This document shows, piece by piece, positions 26,142 through 34,643 of a stretch of 64,000 nt of DNA. The notes under the pieces were generated by a model that saw nothing but the letters and a program-made list of their open reading frames with translations, had not been told where the DNA came from and ran no database searches. The position numbers and the translations under genes were made by a program. Source of the stretch: Halomonas denitrificans (lineage in GTDB: Bacteria > Pseudomonadota > Gammaproteobacteria > Pseudomonadales > Halomonadaceae); the NCBI RefSeq assembly GCF_003056305.1, contig NZ_PYVX01000003.1, forward strand, positions 124,001 to 188,000, written 5' to 3'. Positions within the stretch are counted from its first letter, which is position 1. Each line of letters starts with the position of its first letter.

Positions 26142-27488
26142 ATGGCGACACCCGATAGTGCCACCGAGACCGGGACCCGCCGGGTCCGCAGTACCCGCGA
26201 CGTCGATGCCATGCCGCCCCTCGGCCGGGCCATCCCGCTGGGGTTGCAGCACGTGCTGGCGATGTTCGTGGGCAACGTCACCGTGCCCATCATCATCGCC
26301 GGTGCCGCCGACCTGCCGGCGGATCAGACGGCCTTCATGATCCAGGCCGCGATGTTCGTGGCCGGGGTCGCCACCCTGGTGCAGTCGCTGGGGCTCGGGC
26401 CGATCGGGGCGCGCCTGCCCATCGTCATGGGCACCAGCTTCGGCTTCGTGCCGGTGCTGATCCCCATCGCCGTGGGCATGGGCCTGCCGGCCGCACTGGG
26501 CGCGGCGCTGTGCGGGGGCATCGCCATGGCCCTGGTGGGGCTCTTCCTGCCCTGGGTGCGCTTCCTGTTCCCGCCGGTGGTCACCGGCACCTTCGTGATC
26601 ATGCTCGGCACCCTGTTGATGCCGGTGGGCTTCGCCTACGCCGGCGGCGGCTTCGGCGCCGAGGACTTCGGCGCCCTGCACAATGTGCTGCTGGCCGCCC
26701 TGGTGCTGGTGGTCACCCTCGGCCTGCACCAGTTCGGCCGTGGCATCTGGTCCGAGACCGCGCCGCTGGCGGGCCTGATCGTGGGCTACGTGACCGCCAT
26801 GGCCTTCGGCCTGGTGGACTTCGGCCAGATCGCCTCCGCCGGCTGGCTCTCGCTGCCCACGCCGCTCACCATCGGCCTGGAGTTCCACCTCGCCGCGATC
26901 ATTCCGGTGGTGCTGCTGGCGATCGTGACCTGCGCCGAGTCGATCGGCGACATCGTCGGCACCACCGCCGGCGGCATGGACCGCGAGCCGACCCCCAAGG
27001 AACTGTCCGGCGGGGTGATGGCCGATGGCCTGGCCAGCGTCTTCGCCGCCCTCTTCAACGCCTTCCCGCAGATCAGCTTCAGCCAGAACGTCGGCATGGT
27101 GGCCCTGACCGGGGTGGTCAGCCGCTTCGTGGTGGCCATCGGCGGCGGCTTCCTGGTGCTGGCCGGCCTGCTGCCGAAGCTGGGTGGGCTGATCTCGAGC
27201 ATCCCCAACGCCGTGCTGGGCGGGGCGGTACTGATCATGTTCGGCATGATCGCCAGCGCCGGCATCAAGATGCTGTCCCACATCGACTTCAACAAGCGCA
27301 ACATGGTGATCATCGGCGTCTCGCTGTCCGCGGCCATCGGCCTGCCGGCCCAGGAGGGGCTCTACGCCGGCCTCTCCGAGAACGTCCAGGCGATCATCGA
27401 GTCCGGCCTGATCCCGGGTGCGATGGCGGCCATCGTCCTCAACCTGGTGCTGCCCAGGCAGGAGCGTTCCTTCCGCGACGACGTCTGA
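26142..27488 (+). CDS. NCS2-family nucleobase/xanthine permease
   Basis: This 448-residue protein has about 12-14 membrane helices and the nucleobase-ascorbate transporter signature QNVGMVALTG near residue 325, preceded by acidic TCAESIGD in helix 8. The family carries uracil, xanthine or urate with protons or sodium. It starts 42 bases after the deaminase gene and is probably co-transcribed, so xanthine, urate or an 8-oxo-purine is the best guess. A UraA-type uracil permease is possible but less fitting. Confidence 0.88.
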   Translation: MATPDSATETGTRRVRSTRDVDAMPPLGRAIPLGLQHVLAMFVGNVTVPIIIAGAADLPADQTAFMIQAAMFVAGVATLVQSLGLGPIGARLPIVMGTSFGFVPVLIPIAVGMGLPAALGAALCGGIAMALVGLFLPWVRFLFPPVVTGTFVIMLGTLLMPVGFAYAGGGFGAEDFGALHNVLLAALVLVVTLGLHQFGRGIWSETAPLAGLIVGYVTAMAFGLVDFGQIASAGWLSLPTPLTIGLEFHLAAIIPVVLLAIVTCAESIGDIVGTTAGGMDREPTPKELSGGVMADGLASVFAALFNAFPQISFSQNVGMVALTGVVSRFVVAIGGGFLVLAGLLPKLGGLISSIPNAVLGGAVLIMFGMIASAGIKMLSHIDFNKRNMVIIGVSLSAAIGLPAQEGLYAGLSENVQAIIESGLIPGAMAAIVLNLVLPRQERSFRDDV

Positions 27489-27610
27489 AGCGCTGGCCCG
27501 CGACCGCCCCGTCCGGGGCGGTCGTCGACAGGGGCCGCCTTTGGTCGTAGGCCTCCCCCGGGCGGCCCGCCGGGCGTTAGGCTGGGGCTTTTCTCCCGAG
27601 GAGTGCGACG

Positions 27611-28399
27611 ATGCGAGACGCGGACGATGCCCCGGTGCTGCGCCACGATGCCGACGGCGTGACCACCCTCACCCTGAACCGGCCCCAGCGCTTCAATGCC
27701 CTCTCCGAGGAGATGCTCGAGGCCCTGACCGCGGCCCTCGACGCGCTGGCCGACGACGGCGAGGTGCGCTGCGTGGTCATCGCCGCCCGGGGCCGCGCCT
27801 TCTGTGCCGGCCACGACCTGCGCGAGATGCGCGAGCACGCCGAGGAGGCCTACTACCGCGACCTCTTCGCCCGCTGCGGCGCGCTGATGCAGGCGATCGT
27901 CGCCCTGCCGGTGCCGGTCATCGCCCGGGTGCAGGGCGTGGCCACCGCCGCCGGCTGCCAGCTGGTGGCCAGCTGCGACCTGGCGGTGGCGGCGCGCAGC
28001 GCCCGCTTCGCCGTCTCCGGCATCGGGGTCGGCCTGTTCTGCTCCACCCCCGCGGTGGCGCTCTCCCGCGACATCGGCCGCAAGCGGGCCCTGGAGATGC
28101 TCTTCACCGGCGAGTTCATCGACGCCGACCGGGCCCTCGACTGGGGGCTGGTCAACCGGGTCGCCGAGGACGAGGCCCTCGACGAGGCGCTGGGGGAACT
28201 GACCGCGAGCCTCTGCGCCAAGAGCATGGTGGCAGTGCGCACCGGCAAGGGCATGTTCCCGCGCCAGCAGGAGATGCCGCTCGCCGAGGCCTACGACTTC
28301 GCCGGTCAGGTGATGGCGGGGAACATGATGGCCGAGGACGTCGGCGAGGGGATCGACGCCTTCCTCGAGAAGCGCCCGCCCCGCTGGCAGCACCGCTGA
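27611..28399 (+). CDS. Enoyl-CoA hydratase/isomerase family protein
   Basis: This 262-residue crotonase-fold protein has FCAGHDLREM (residues 64-73), close to the oxyanion-hole loop of the family, and a second loop VQGVATAAGCQLVASCDLAVA near 115. These supply the CoA-thioester oxyanion hole. No Glu pair typical of true 2-enoyl hydratases was confirmed, so hydratase or isomerase activity is open. The FCAGHDL form is that of ECHDC3-like proteins. It stands alone and an IclR gene follows 100 bases later on the same strand. Confidence 0.85.
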   Translation: MRDADDAPVLRHDADGVTTLTLNRPQRFNALSEEMLEALTAALDALADDGEVRCVVIAARGRAFCAGHDLREMREHAEEAYYRDLFARCGALMQAIVALPVPVIARVQGVATAAGCQLVASCDLAVAARSARFAVSGIGVGLFCSTPAVALSRDIGRKRALEMLFTGEFIDADRALDWGLVNRVAEDEALDEALGELTASLCAKSMVAVRTGKGMFPRQQEMPLAEAYDFAGQVMAGNMMAEDVGEGIDAFLEKRPPRWQHR

Positions 28400-28500
28400 G
28401 CGCACGGCCTCGCTCCCTGTTGGAAACCATTTCCGAAGCGCGACATCGCCCCGCCGACTCGGTATCCTAGGCCGTTAATGCAAGTGACAGGAGAGATCGG

Positions 28501-29328
28501 GTGAGCGAAGGCAAGCGCAGGACGGCGGGACGTCCCGCCGGTTCAGGCAAGAGCACCAGCGGCCACAGCCAGTCGCTGGTACGCGGGCTCAACCTGCTCG
28601 AGCGCCTGGCGGCGAGCCCCGGCGGCCTCGCCCTGTCGGAGCTGGCCGAGGCGGCGGATTTCGCCCCCTCCACCACGCACCGGCTGCTGCAGGCGCTGCA
28701 GAGCCAGGGGTTCGTCACCCAGGACAGCGAGCTCGGCGTCTGGAAGATCGACGTCAAGACCTTCCGCATCGGCAACAGCTTCCTCGAGGCGCGCGACTTC
28801 CTCGGCACCAGCCGCCCCTTCCTGCGCCGCCTCACGGCGCTGACCGGCGAGACGGCCAACCTCGGCGTGCGTGACGACGGCACGGCGGTGTTCCTCGCCC
28901 AGAGCGAATCGCCGCAGATGATGCGCATGATCACCCGGCTCGGCTCCCGGGCGCCGCTGCACGCCTCCGGCGTGGGCAAGGCCCTGATGGCCTGGCTGCC
29001 CGAGGACGAGCTCGAGCGCATCCTCGACGAGCGGGGCCTGGCGCGGGTCACCGAGAACACCCTGCACACGCCCGAGTCGCTGCGCGAAGGGATGGCCGAG
29101 ATCCGCCGTCAGGGCTTCGCCTGTGACCGCGAGGAGCACGCCATCGGCCTGCACTGCGTGGCCGCCTGCATCCACGACGAGCACGGCATTCCGCTGGCCG
29201 CCATCTCGGTCTCCGGGCCGGTGGCGCGGATTCCCGAGGAGCGGCTGCTCGAGCTCGGCCAGCTGGTCCGCGAGACCGCCGCCGAGATCACCGCGCGCCT
29301 GGGCGGCCGGGTGCCGGAGCCCTGGTAA
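28501..29328 (+). CDS. IclR-family transcriptional regulator
   Basis: This 275-residue protein has a disordered basic N-terminus, then a winged helix at about residues 22-75 (LVRGLNLLERLAA... with SELAEAADFAPSTTHRLLQAL, in part). A GAF-like effector domain follows, with the SGVGKALMAWLPE and FACDREEHAIGLHCVAA segments typical of IclR. The start is GTG at 28501, following AGGAGAG. These regulators bind small catabolic effectors. The target is unknown; the upstream enoyl-CoA hydratase gene is a candidate. Confidence 0.9.
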   Translation: MSEGKRRTAGRPAGSGKSTSGHSQSLVRGLNLLERLAASPGGLALSELAEAADFAPSTTHRLLQALQSQGFVTQDSELGVWKIDVKTFRIGNSFLEARDFLGTSRPFLRRLTALTGETANLGVRDDGTAVFLAQSESPQMMRMITRLGSRAPLHASGVGKALMAWLPEDELERILDERGLARVTENTLHTPESLREGMAEIRRQGFACDREEHAIGLHCVAACIHDEHGIPLAAISVSGPVARIPEERLLELGQLVRETAAEITARLGGRVPEPW

Positions 29329-29347
29329 CCGCCCCGCCCCTCGTCAT

Positions 29348-29371
29348 CACGCCCGGCCTCGGCCGGGCGTG
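29348..29371. terminator. GC-rich hairpin after the IclR gene (possible terminator)
   Basis: CACGCCCGGCC and GGCCGGGCGTG are perfect 11-base arms with a 2-base centre. No T tract follows, so termination is uncertain. Confidence 0.4.
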
Positions 29372-29455
29372 CGCGTTCGGGGGCCCGGAAGAGGGCTGAA
29401 GCCGTGCCCGCACGGCGTTACACTAGCGCCCGTTCCCCCTGCCGAGGCCGCCGTG

Positions 29456-30481
29456 ATGTCCCACCTGCTCTCCATCGACTCCCTCTCCCGCGACGAGATC
29501 GATCACCTGATGCGCGTCGCCGCGCGCCTGGAGCCCGTCGCCCAGCGGCGCAAGGTCACCCGGATCCTGGAGGGCGCGGTACTCGGCAACCTCTTCTTCG
29601 AGGCCAGCACCCGCACCCGCGTCAGCTTCCACACCGCCTTCTCGCGGCTCGGCGGCAGCGTCTGCGACACCACAGGCTTCACCTTCTCCTCCATGGCCAA
29701 GGGCGAGTCGCTCTACGACACCAGCCGGGTGATGAGCGGCTACTGCGACGCCATCGTGATGCGCCACCCGGAGCAGGGCTCGGTGGCGGAGTTCGCCGCT
29801 GCCACCCACGTGCCGGTGATCAACGCCGGCGACGGCCCAGGCGAGCACCCGAGCCAGGCGCTGCTGGACTTCTACACCATCGACAAGGAGTTCGCGCGCC
29901 AGGGCAAGGCGCTCAAGGACGCCCACGTGCTGATGACCGGCGACCTGAAGTACGGGCGCACCGTGCACTCGCTGATCCGGCTGCTGGCGCGCTATGCGCC
30001 GATGCGCATCACCCTGGTGGCACCCCCCGGGCTCGAGATGCCCCACCACCTGATCGAGCGCGTCAGCCGCCAGGGGCTCGCCGTGGAGGTGCGCGAGAGC
30101 CTGGCCGGCGACTTCTCCGACGTCGACGTGGTCTACACCACGCGCATCCAGAAGGAGCGCTTCACCGCCGAGATGATCGAGGGCTTCAACCTCTCCCGGG
30201 ACTTCACCGTCGACCGCGCCTTCCTCGACAGCCGCTGCAACGCCTCCACCATCGTCATGCACCCGCTGCCCCGGGACAGCCGCCCCGAGGCCAACGATCT
30301 GGACGTCGACCTCAACGGCGACCCGCGCCTGGCGATCTTCCGCCAGACCGACAACGGCATCCCGGTGCGCATGGCGATCTTCGCCACCCTGCTGAAGGTC
30401 GAGGAGCACATCGAGCGCGACCTGCGCGACGTGCCCTGGTTCGTGCCGCCGACCGTGGGCGTGGACGACACCCGCTTCTAG
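29456..30481 (+). CDS. pyrB: Aspartate carbamoyltransferase catalytic chain
   Basis: This 341-residue enzyme makes carbamoyl-aspartate from aspartate and carbamoyl phosphate in pyrimidine synthesis. It shows the carbamoyl-phosphate loop FFEASTRTRVSFHTAF and SMAKGES (catalytic Ser and Lys of the neighbouring chain). HPSQALLDFYTI and the terminal HPLPRD motif are also present. STRTR rather than SxRTR-Glu variants marks it as a transcarbamoylase. It is about 30 residues longer than the E. coli chain, with an extended C-terminus. No pyrI follows, so it is probably unregulated by CTP through a regulatory chain. It faces ruvX; in pseudomonads pyrB and ruvX are also close. Confidence 0.88.
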   Translation: MSHLLSIDSLSRDEIDHLMRVAARLEPVAQRRKVTRILEGAVLGNLFFEASTRTRVSFHTAFSRLGGSVCDTTGFTFSSMAKGESLYDTSRVMSGYCDAIVMRHPEQGSVAEFAAATHVPVINAGDGPGEHPSQALLDFYTIDKEFARQGKALKDAHVLMTGDLKYGRTVHSLIRLLARYAPMRITLVAPPGLEMPHHLIERVSRQGLAVEVRESLAGDFSDVDVVYTTRIQKERFTAEMIEGFNLSRDFTVDRAFLDSRCNASTIVMHPLPRDSRPEANDLDVDLNGDPRLAIFRQTDNGIPVRMAIFATLLKVEEHIERDLRDVPWFVPPTVGVDDTRF

Positions 30482-30510
30482 CGGCGCGTCTTTACCCCGC
30501 CGCAAACGAG

Positions 30511-30538
30511 CGACGCCCGGGCCATGGCCCGGGCGTCG
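30511..30538. terminator. Bidirectional hairpin between pyrB and ruvX
   Basis: CGACGCCCGGGCC and GGCCCGGGCGTCG form a perfect 13-base stem between the convergent genes. No T tract is present on the plus strand. Confidence 0.55.
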
Positions 30539-30560
30539 TGGTCTCGGCAGCCACAGGCGC

Positions 30561-31004
30561 TCAGCGCGGCGGCAGCCCCTCGGCGCGGGCGAACCAGCCC
30601 TCCAGGATCAGCACCGCGGCGATGCCGTCGACGCTCTCCTGGCGGTAGTTGCCGCGGTGGCCGCCCTCCCGGGCGATCGCCTTGGCCTCGCGGGTCGAGC
30701 CGCGCTCGTCGACCATCTCGCAGGGCACGCCGAAGCGACCGTAGAGGCGCTTGCCGAACTTGCGTGCCCGGGTACTCATGACCGACTCGCTGTCGTCTAT
30801 GTTGAGCGGCAGCCCCACCACGAAGAGGTCGGGACGCCACTCGTCCACCAGCCGGGCCACCTCGGCCCAGTCGGGGATGCCGTCCCGGGCTGGCAGCGGA
30901 GGGAGCTCCCGGGCGCTGCCGAGCAGCTCGTTGCCCACCGCCACGCCGATGCGCCGGGTGCCGAAGTCGAAGGCCAGGATCAGGCGCGCGCCGGCGTCGG
31001 CCAT
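30561..31004 (-). CDS. ruvX: Putative pre-16S rRNA nuclease RuvX/YqgF
   Basis: This 147-residue RNase H-like protein starts with the first catalytic Asp in LAFDFGTRRIGVAVG. It continues with VVGLPLN and ends with SVDGIAAVLILEGWF, carrying the last acidic residue. YqgF completes the 5' end of 16S rRNA. GGAGGAG lies just upstream of ATG 31004, which I preferred over a further upstream ATG at 31028. It follows algH by about 33 bases on the same strand, the usual gene order. Confidence 0.93.
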   Translation of the reverse strand: MADAGARLILAFDFGTRRIGVAVGNELLGSARELPPLPARDGIPDWAEVARLVDEWRPDLFVVGLPLNIDDSESVMSTRARKFGKRLYGRFGVPCEMVDERGSTREAKAIAREGGHRGNYRQESVDGIAAVLILEGWFARAEGLPPR

Positions 31005-31037
31005 CAGCTCGTCTCCTCCATCAACCACACTCCGGCA

Positions 31038-31610
31038 TCAGGAGTGCCCCGCCTCGCGGGTCATCAGGTTCAGGTCGATGCCGAGGATGCCCGCGGCGGC
31101 GCCCAGGCGCTGCTCCGGCGGCACCGAGAAGAGGATCTCGGCCTGGCCCTCGACGGTCAGCCAGGCGTTCTCCTTTAGCTCGTTCTCGAGCTGGCCCGCC
31201 TCCCAGCCGGCGCAGCCCAGGCAGACCAGGAACTGCTCGGGCCCGCGGCCGTCGGCCAGCGCCTGGAGGATGTCCATGGAGGTGGTCAGGGCGATGTCCT
31301 CGGCGACCTGGATGCTGGAGTCCCAGGCGTCGCTGTCGCCGCGGTGCAGGATGAAGCCGCGATCCTTGTGGGTCGGGCCGCCGTAGTAGACCGGCGCCTG
31401 GCGATGGGGACTCTCGTCGCCGCCCAGCTCCAGCTGCTCGAAGAGGGCGTCGAGGGTCAGCTCCAGGGGACGATTGACGATCACGCCCATGGTGCCGTTC
31501 TCGTCATGGTCGCAGAGATAGCTCAGGCTGCCGGCGAAATTGGGGTCTTCCAGGTGCGGCATCGCCAGCAGGAAGTGGTGTTTCAAGCCGAAGTGTTGCA
31601 CGGATTGCAT
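31038..31610 (-). CDS. algH: AlgH/YqgE-family protein (UPF0301)
   Basis: This 190-residue protein matches UPF0301: LKHHFLLAMPHLEDPNFAGSL-type N-terminus (here in part), VIVNRP near 45, PVYYGGPT and FLVCLGCAGWEAGQLE. The family is called AlgH because of an early link to alginate regulation in Pseudomonas; its biochemical role is unsettled. It sits immediately before ruvX. A stress or cell-envelope association is inferred only from the neighbours and family. Confidence 0.93.
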   Translation of the reverse strand: MQSVQHFGLKHHFLLAMPHLEDPNFAGSLSYLCDHDENGTMGVIVNRPLELTLDALFEQLELGGDESPHRQAPVYYGGPTHKDRGFILHRGDSDAWDSSIQVAEDIALTTSMDILQALADGRGPEQFLVCLGCAGWEAGQLENELKENAWLTVEGQAEILFSVPPEQRLGAAAGILGIDLNLMTREAGHS

Positions 31611-31627
31611 GGGACTCCCCGGCGGAC

Positions 31628-32545
31628 CTAGTGCACGCCGTAATGATTGCCTTGGCCGAACCGCCAGACCCGAGTGATGGACAGGCTGTCCAGGTTGCCC
31701 ATGCCCCGGTCGAAGGGCCGGTAGGGGGCGGCACCGTGCACCGTGTCCAGGGCCGCCTGGTCGAGTTCGGCATGTCCCGAGGATTGTATCACCTCTGCCT
31801 GGCGAACCTGACCGTCGCGGCCGATCACCACCCGGATGCGCAGCTGGCCGGCGAGTTCACGCGGCGCCGGGTGCACGCGATTCCCGTAGTCCTCGACCCG
31901 GCGGGTCCAGTCGTCGATGTAGCGCGCCTCTGCGGCCTGCTGGGCGGCGGGGCGTCCCTCGCCCGGCCGCTCGCCGGCGTACTCGGGCGAGAGGCCCTGG
32001 TCGCGGATGCTGGCGGTGGCCTGGGCGAGCAGGTCGCGCCCCGAGGCCGAGGGCGCCGCCGCGGTGGGCGGCGCCGAGGCCTCGGCGGACTGGGGGGCGC
32101 TCTCGCGCGGCTCGGGGGTCGACGGCGCCTCGCGGGCGGCCTCGGCGGCCGGGGCCTCGCGGTCGCGCTCGGGTGCGGGGGCCTCGGCCGGCTGGGGCGC
32201 GGCCGGCGTGGCCGGGTCCACCTCGGGCTCGGCGCTCTGCCGCTCGGGCAGCGCCTCCATGGGCGCGGCGCGCGCCTCGGCCGGCGCCTGGGCCTGGGGG
32301 GACCCCGCGGCGCGCTGGTCGGCCTCGGCGATCGCCTCGGCCTCCACCGGCGCCTGGGCCGGGCGGCTCACCAGCACCACGTCGATGCTGGTGCGCTCCA
32401 CGGGCGGGGCCGGCGCGAACTGGCGGCTCGCCACCACCCCGATCACCACCAGGTGCAGCAGCAGCGCCAGCGACCAGGCCAGCCAGTGCCGGTGCGGCCG
32501 GGTCACCGGGGCGTACTGGATCGGATCGCTGAGGGTGCTGGACAT
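31628..32545 (-). CDS. TonB-family energy transducer
   Basis: This 305-residue protein has the TonB layout: an N-terminal membrane helix at about residues 23-42 (WLAWSLALLLHLVVIGVVAS), a long Pro, Ala and Glu-rich linker of about 150 residues, and a TonB C-terminal domain from about 205. The C-terminal domain has VHPAPRELAGQLRIRVVIGRDG and SSGHAELDQAALDTV. It would transmit proton-motive force to outer-membrane receptors or act in envelope stability. No exbB or exbD gene is adjacent. It lies between gshB and algH on the same strand, a common arrangement in Pseudomonas-like bacteria. Confidence 0.9.
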   Translation of the reverse strand: MSSTLSDPIQYAPVTRPHRHWLAWSLALLLHLVVIGVVASRQFAPAPPVERTSIDVVLVSRPAQAPVEAEAIAEADQRAAGSPQAQAPAEARAAPMEALPERQSAEPEVDPATPAAPQPAEAPAPERDREAPAAEAAREAPSTPEPRESAPQSAEASAPPTAAAPSASGRDLLAQATASIRDQGLSPEYAGERPGEGRPAAQQAAEARYIDDWTRRVEDYGNRVHPAPRELAGQLRIRVVIGRDGQVRQAEVIQSSGHAELDQAALDTVHGAAPYRPFDRGMGNLDSLSITRVWRFGQGNHYGVH

Positions 32546-32563
32546 GGCCGCCGACCTCCCGGA

Positions 32564-33529
32564 TCAGCCCCGCGCGTCGAGGCGCCGCGCGATGGCATCC
32601 ATCAGCAGACCGGCGATGTCGGTGCCGCGCTGGTCGTCGATCTCGCGCACGCAGGTGGGGCTCGTGACGTTGATCTCGGTGATGTAGTCGCCGATCACGT
32701 CGAGGCCGACGAACATCAGCCCCTTCTCGCGGATCACCGGCTGCACCTGCTCGATCAGCCAGCGGTCGCGGGCGGTGAGCTCGCGGCTGACCCCGGTGCC
32801 GCCGGCGGCGAGGTTGCCGCGGGTCTCGCCGGCCATGGGCACCCGGGCGAGGCCGTAGGGCACCGGCTCGCCGTCCACCAGCAGGATGCGGGTGTCGCCG
32901 TCCTTGATCTCGGGGATGTAGCGCTGGGCCATGATCTGGCGCTGGCCGCGCTCGCTCAGCATCTCGATGATGGCGCCGAGATTGCGCCCCTCGGGGCGCA
33001 CGTGGAAGATCCCGGTGCCGCCCATGCCGTCCAGCGGCTTGAAGATCACGTCGCCGTGCTCGGCGTGGAAGGCGCGCAGCACGGCCTCGTCGCAGGAGAC
33101 CACGGTCGGGGTGCAGCACTGGGGGAACTGCTGGGCGAAGAGCTTCTCGTTGCACTCCAGGAGCGCCTGGGTGGGATTGACCACCAGCACGCCCTCGCGC
33201 TCGGCGAAGCCCAGCAGGTAGACGGCGTTGAGGAAGTGGCCGTCGACCGGCGGGTCCTTGCGCATCAGGATGACGTCGAGCTCGGCCAGGGGCCCCACCT
33301 CGGGCTCGCCCAGGTCGTACCAGTGCGCGGGATCGCGGTGCACCCGGAGATCGCGCAGCCGACCGAAGGCGCGCCCCTCGCGCAGGAACAGATCCTCCTG
33401 CTCGAGGTAGTAAAGCGACCAGCCACGATCCTGGGCCGCCCACAGCATGGCCAGGCTGGTGTCCTTCTTGTAGGTGAGGTCGGCGATGGGGTCCATCACC
33501 ACGCCGATCTTCAGCGCGCGTTCGCTCAT
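32564..33529 (-). CDS. gshB: Glutathione synthetase
   Basis: This 321-residue ATP-grasp enzyme joins gamma-glutamylcysteine and glycine. The N-terminal domain starts KIGVVMDPIADL. The ATP-grasp part has VIFKPLDGMGGTGIFHV and the metal-binding DVIGDYITEINVTSPTC block near residue 275. Full family length. It is the first gene of the gshB, tonB, algH, ruvX run on the minus strand. Confidence 0.97.
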   Translation of the reverse strand: MSERALKIGVVMDPIADLTYKKDTSLAMLWAAQDRGWSLYYLEQEDLFLREGRAFGRLRDLRVHRDPAHWYDLGEPEVGPLAELDVILMRKDPPVDGHFLNAVYLLGFAEREGVLVVNPTQALLECNEKLFAQQFPQCCTPTVVSCDEAVLRAFHAEHGDVIFKPLDGMGGTGIFHVRPEGRNLGAIIEMLSERGQRQIMAQRYIPEIKDGDTRILLVDGEPVPYGLARVPMAGETRGNLAAGGTGVSRELTARDRWLIEQVQPVIREKGLMFVGLDVIGDYITEINVTSPTCVREIDDQRGTDIAGLLMDAIARRLDARG

Positions 33530-33854
33530 GGCGTCGTGTTTCCGGTCGGAGAGTGAATGCGCTCAGTATGCCGCAGCGGTATCGCGTCCACCAAGCAGAC
33601 GGTCGGGTGTTGGCGGCTTGGGGCTAATCCGGCGACGGCACACGGCCAGAGGCGCCGGAGGTAGAGCAAAGAGAGGGGCCTATGCAGGGGTGAGGAGCCC
33701 GGCTCCGAACGGGCCGGTCATGGATGGCCTGCACCGGACAGGCGAGCGGAGCGGGACGCGAGAGCGAAGCAGGGCATAGGTAGCGCCCAGGGGCGGGGTC
33801 ACAGCGCCCCTCGACACTCCGCTTCCGGGAAGCCGCATGCCAGGCGCGGTGGGT
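33530..33854. other. Intergenic region of 325 bases with a structured element
   Basis: Nothing in this stretch looks coding. It contains a strongly structured segment at 33679-33780 (see the repeat entry). The remaining DNA near the gshB start probably holds that operon's promoter, but no clear hexamers were assigned. Confidence 0.5.
33679..33780. repeat. About 100-base structured intergenic element with closing inverted repeats
   Basis: CCTATGC (33679-33685) and GCATAGG (33774-33780) are perfect complements at the ends. Inside, GCCCG/CGGGC arms and GCCTG/CAGGC arms make two further hairpins, giving a branched shape. It could be a REP-like mobile repeat or a structured RNA. Only one copy was noticed in the window. 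Confidence 0.5.
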
Positions 33855-34574
33855 TCAGTCCCCGCTCGGCGCCAACCGGATGCCGCCGGGCTCCAGGAGG
33901 ATGCGCCGCTGCTTGTAGAGCCGCCCGATGGCCTGCTTGAAGGCGTTCTTGCTCACCCCCAGGCGCGCCTTGATCTCTCCCGCGTCGCTCTTGTCGCCCA
34001 GCGGCAGGTAGCCGCCGCTCTCGCGCAGCGCCTTGAGCACCCGCTCGCCGACCACGTCGAGGCGCGCCGGCCCCGGCGGCAGCAGCGAGAGGTCCAGGCG
34101 CCCGTCGTCGCGCACCCGCTTCACGTAGCCGGTGAGCCGCTGGCCGCGGCGTAGCGGCCGGTTCACGTCGTCGCGGTAGAGCAGGCCCCAGAAGCGCTGA
34201 TCGACCACCACCTTGTAGCCCAGGTCGGTCTGGTCGGCGATCACCAGCGCCACCTCGTCGCCCGCCGCCAGGCCCTCGGCCTCGTCGGCCAGGAAGCGGT
34301 CGAGGCGCTGGGAGGCGACCGGCCGGCCCTGCTGGTCCTCGTAGATCATCACCAGCACCCGCCGGCCGACGCTCGGGCGAAAGCGCTGCTCGCCGAAGGG
34401 CAGCAGCAGGTCGCGGGGGTGCCCCCAGTCGAGGAAGGCGCCGGTCTCGTTGACGGTGACCACCTCGAGGTAGACCACCTCGCCGACCGCGGCCCGGGGC
34501 GCGCGATGGCGCCGCGGCGCGGCGGCGTGCGGGGCGGAGGGGCGCGGCGAGCGGCGGTCTCGGGAATCGGGCAT
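33855..34574 (-). CDS. S1-domain RNA-binding protein, CvfB/YitL-like
   Basis: This 239-residue protein begins with a basic, Pro and Ala-rich tail, then OB/S1-type modules. The first has VVTVNETGAFLDWGHPRDLLLPF and the third LTGYVKRVRDDGRLDLSL. A winged-helix end carries SKNAFKQAIGRLYKQRRILLEPGGI. This is the CvfB architecture of three S1 domains plus winged helix. CvfB-type proteins bind RNA and influence virulence or global expression in Gram-positives; the role here is unknown. It follows the rsmE gene on the same strand by a 69-base gap. Confidence 0.85.
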   Translation of the reverse strand: MPDSRDRRSPRPSAPHAAAPRRHRAPRAAVGEVVYLEVVTVNETGAFLDWGHPRDLLLPFGEQRFRPSVGRRVLVMIYEDQQGRPVASQRLDRFLADEAEGLAAGDEVALVIADQTDLGYKVVVDQRFWGLLYRDDVNRPLRRGQRLTGYVKRVRDDGRLDLSLLPPGPARLDVVGERVLKALRESGGYLPLGDKSDAGEIKARLGVSKNAFKQAIGRLYKQRRILLEPGGIRLAPSGD

Positions 34575-34643
34575 GGCGGGCGTCCGGTAGAGAGTGGGGC
34601 TGAAGGGCGTGGGGCTGGAAAGGAGGATAGCCGAGCGCGGGGC

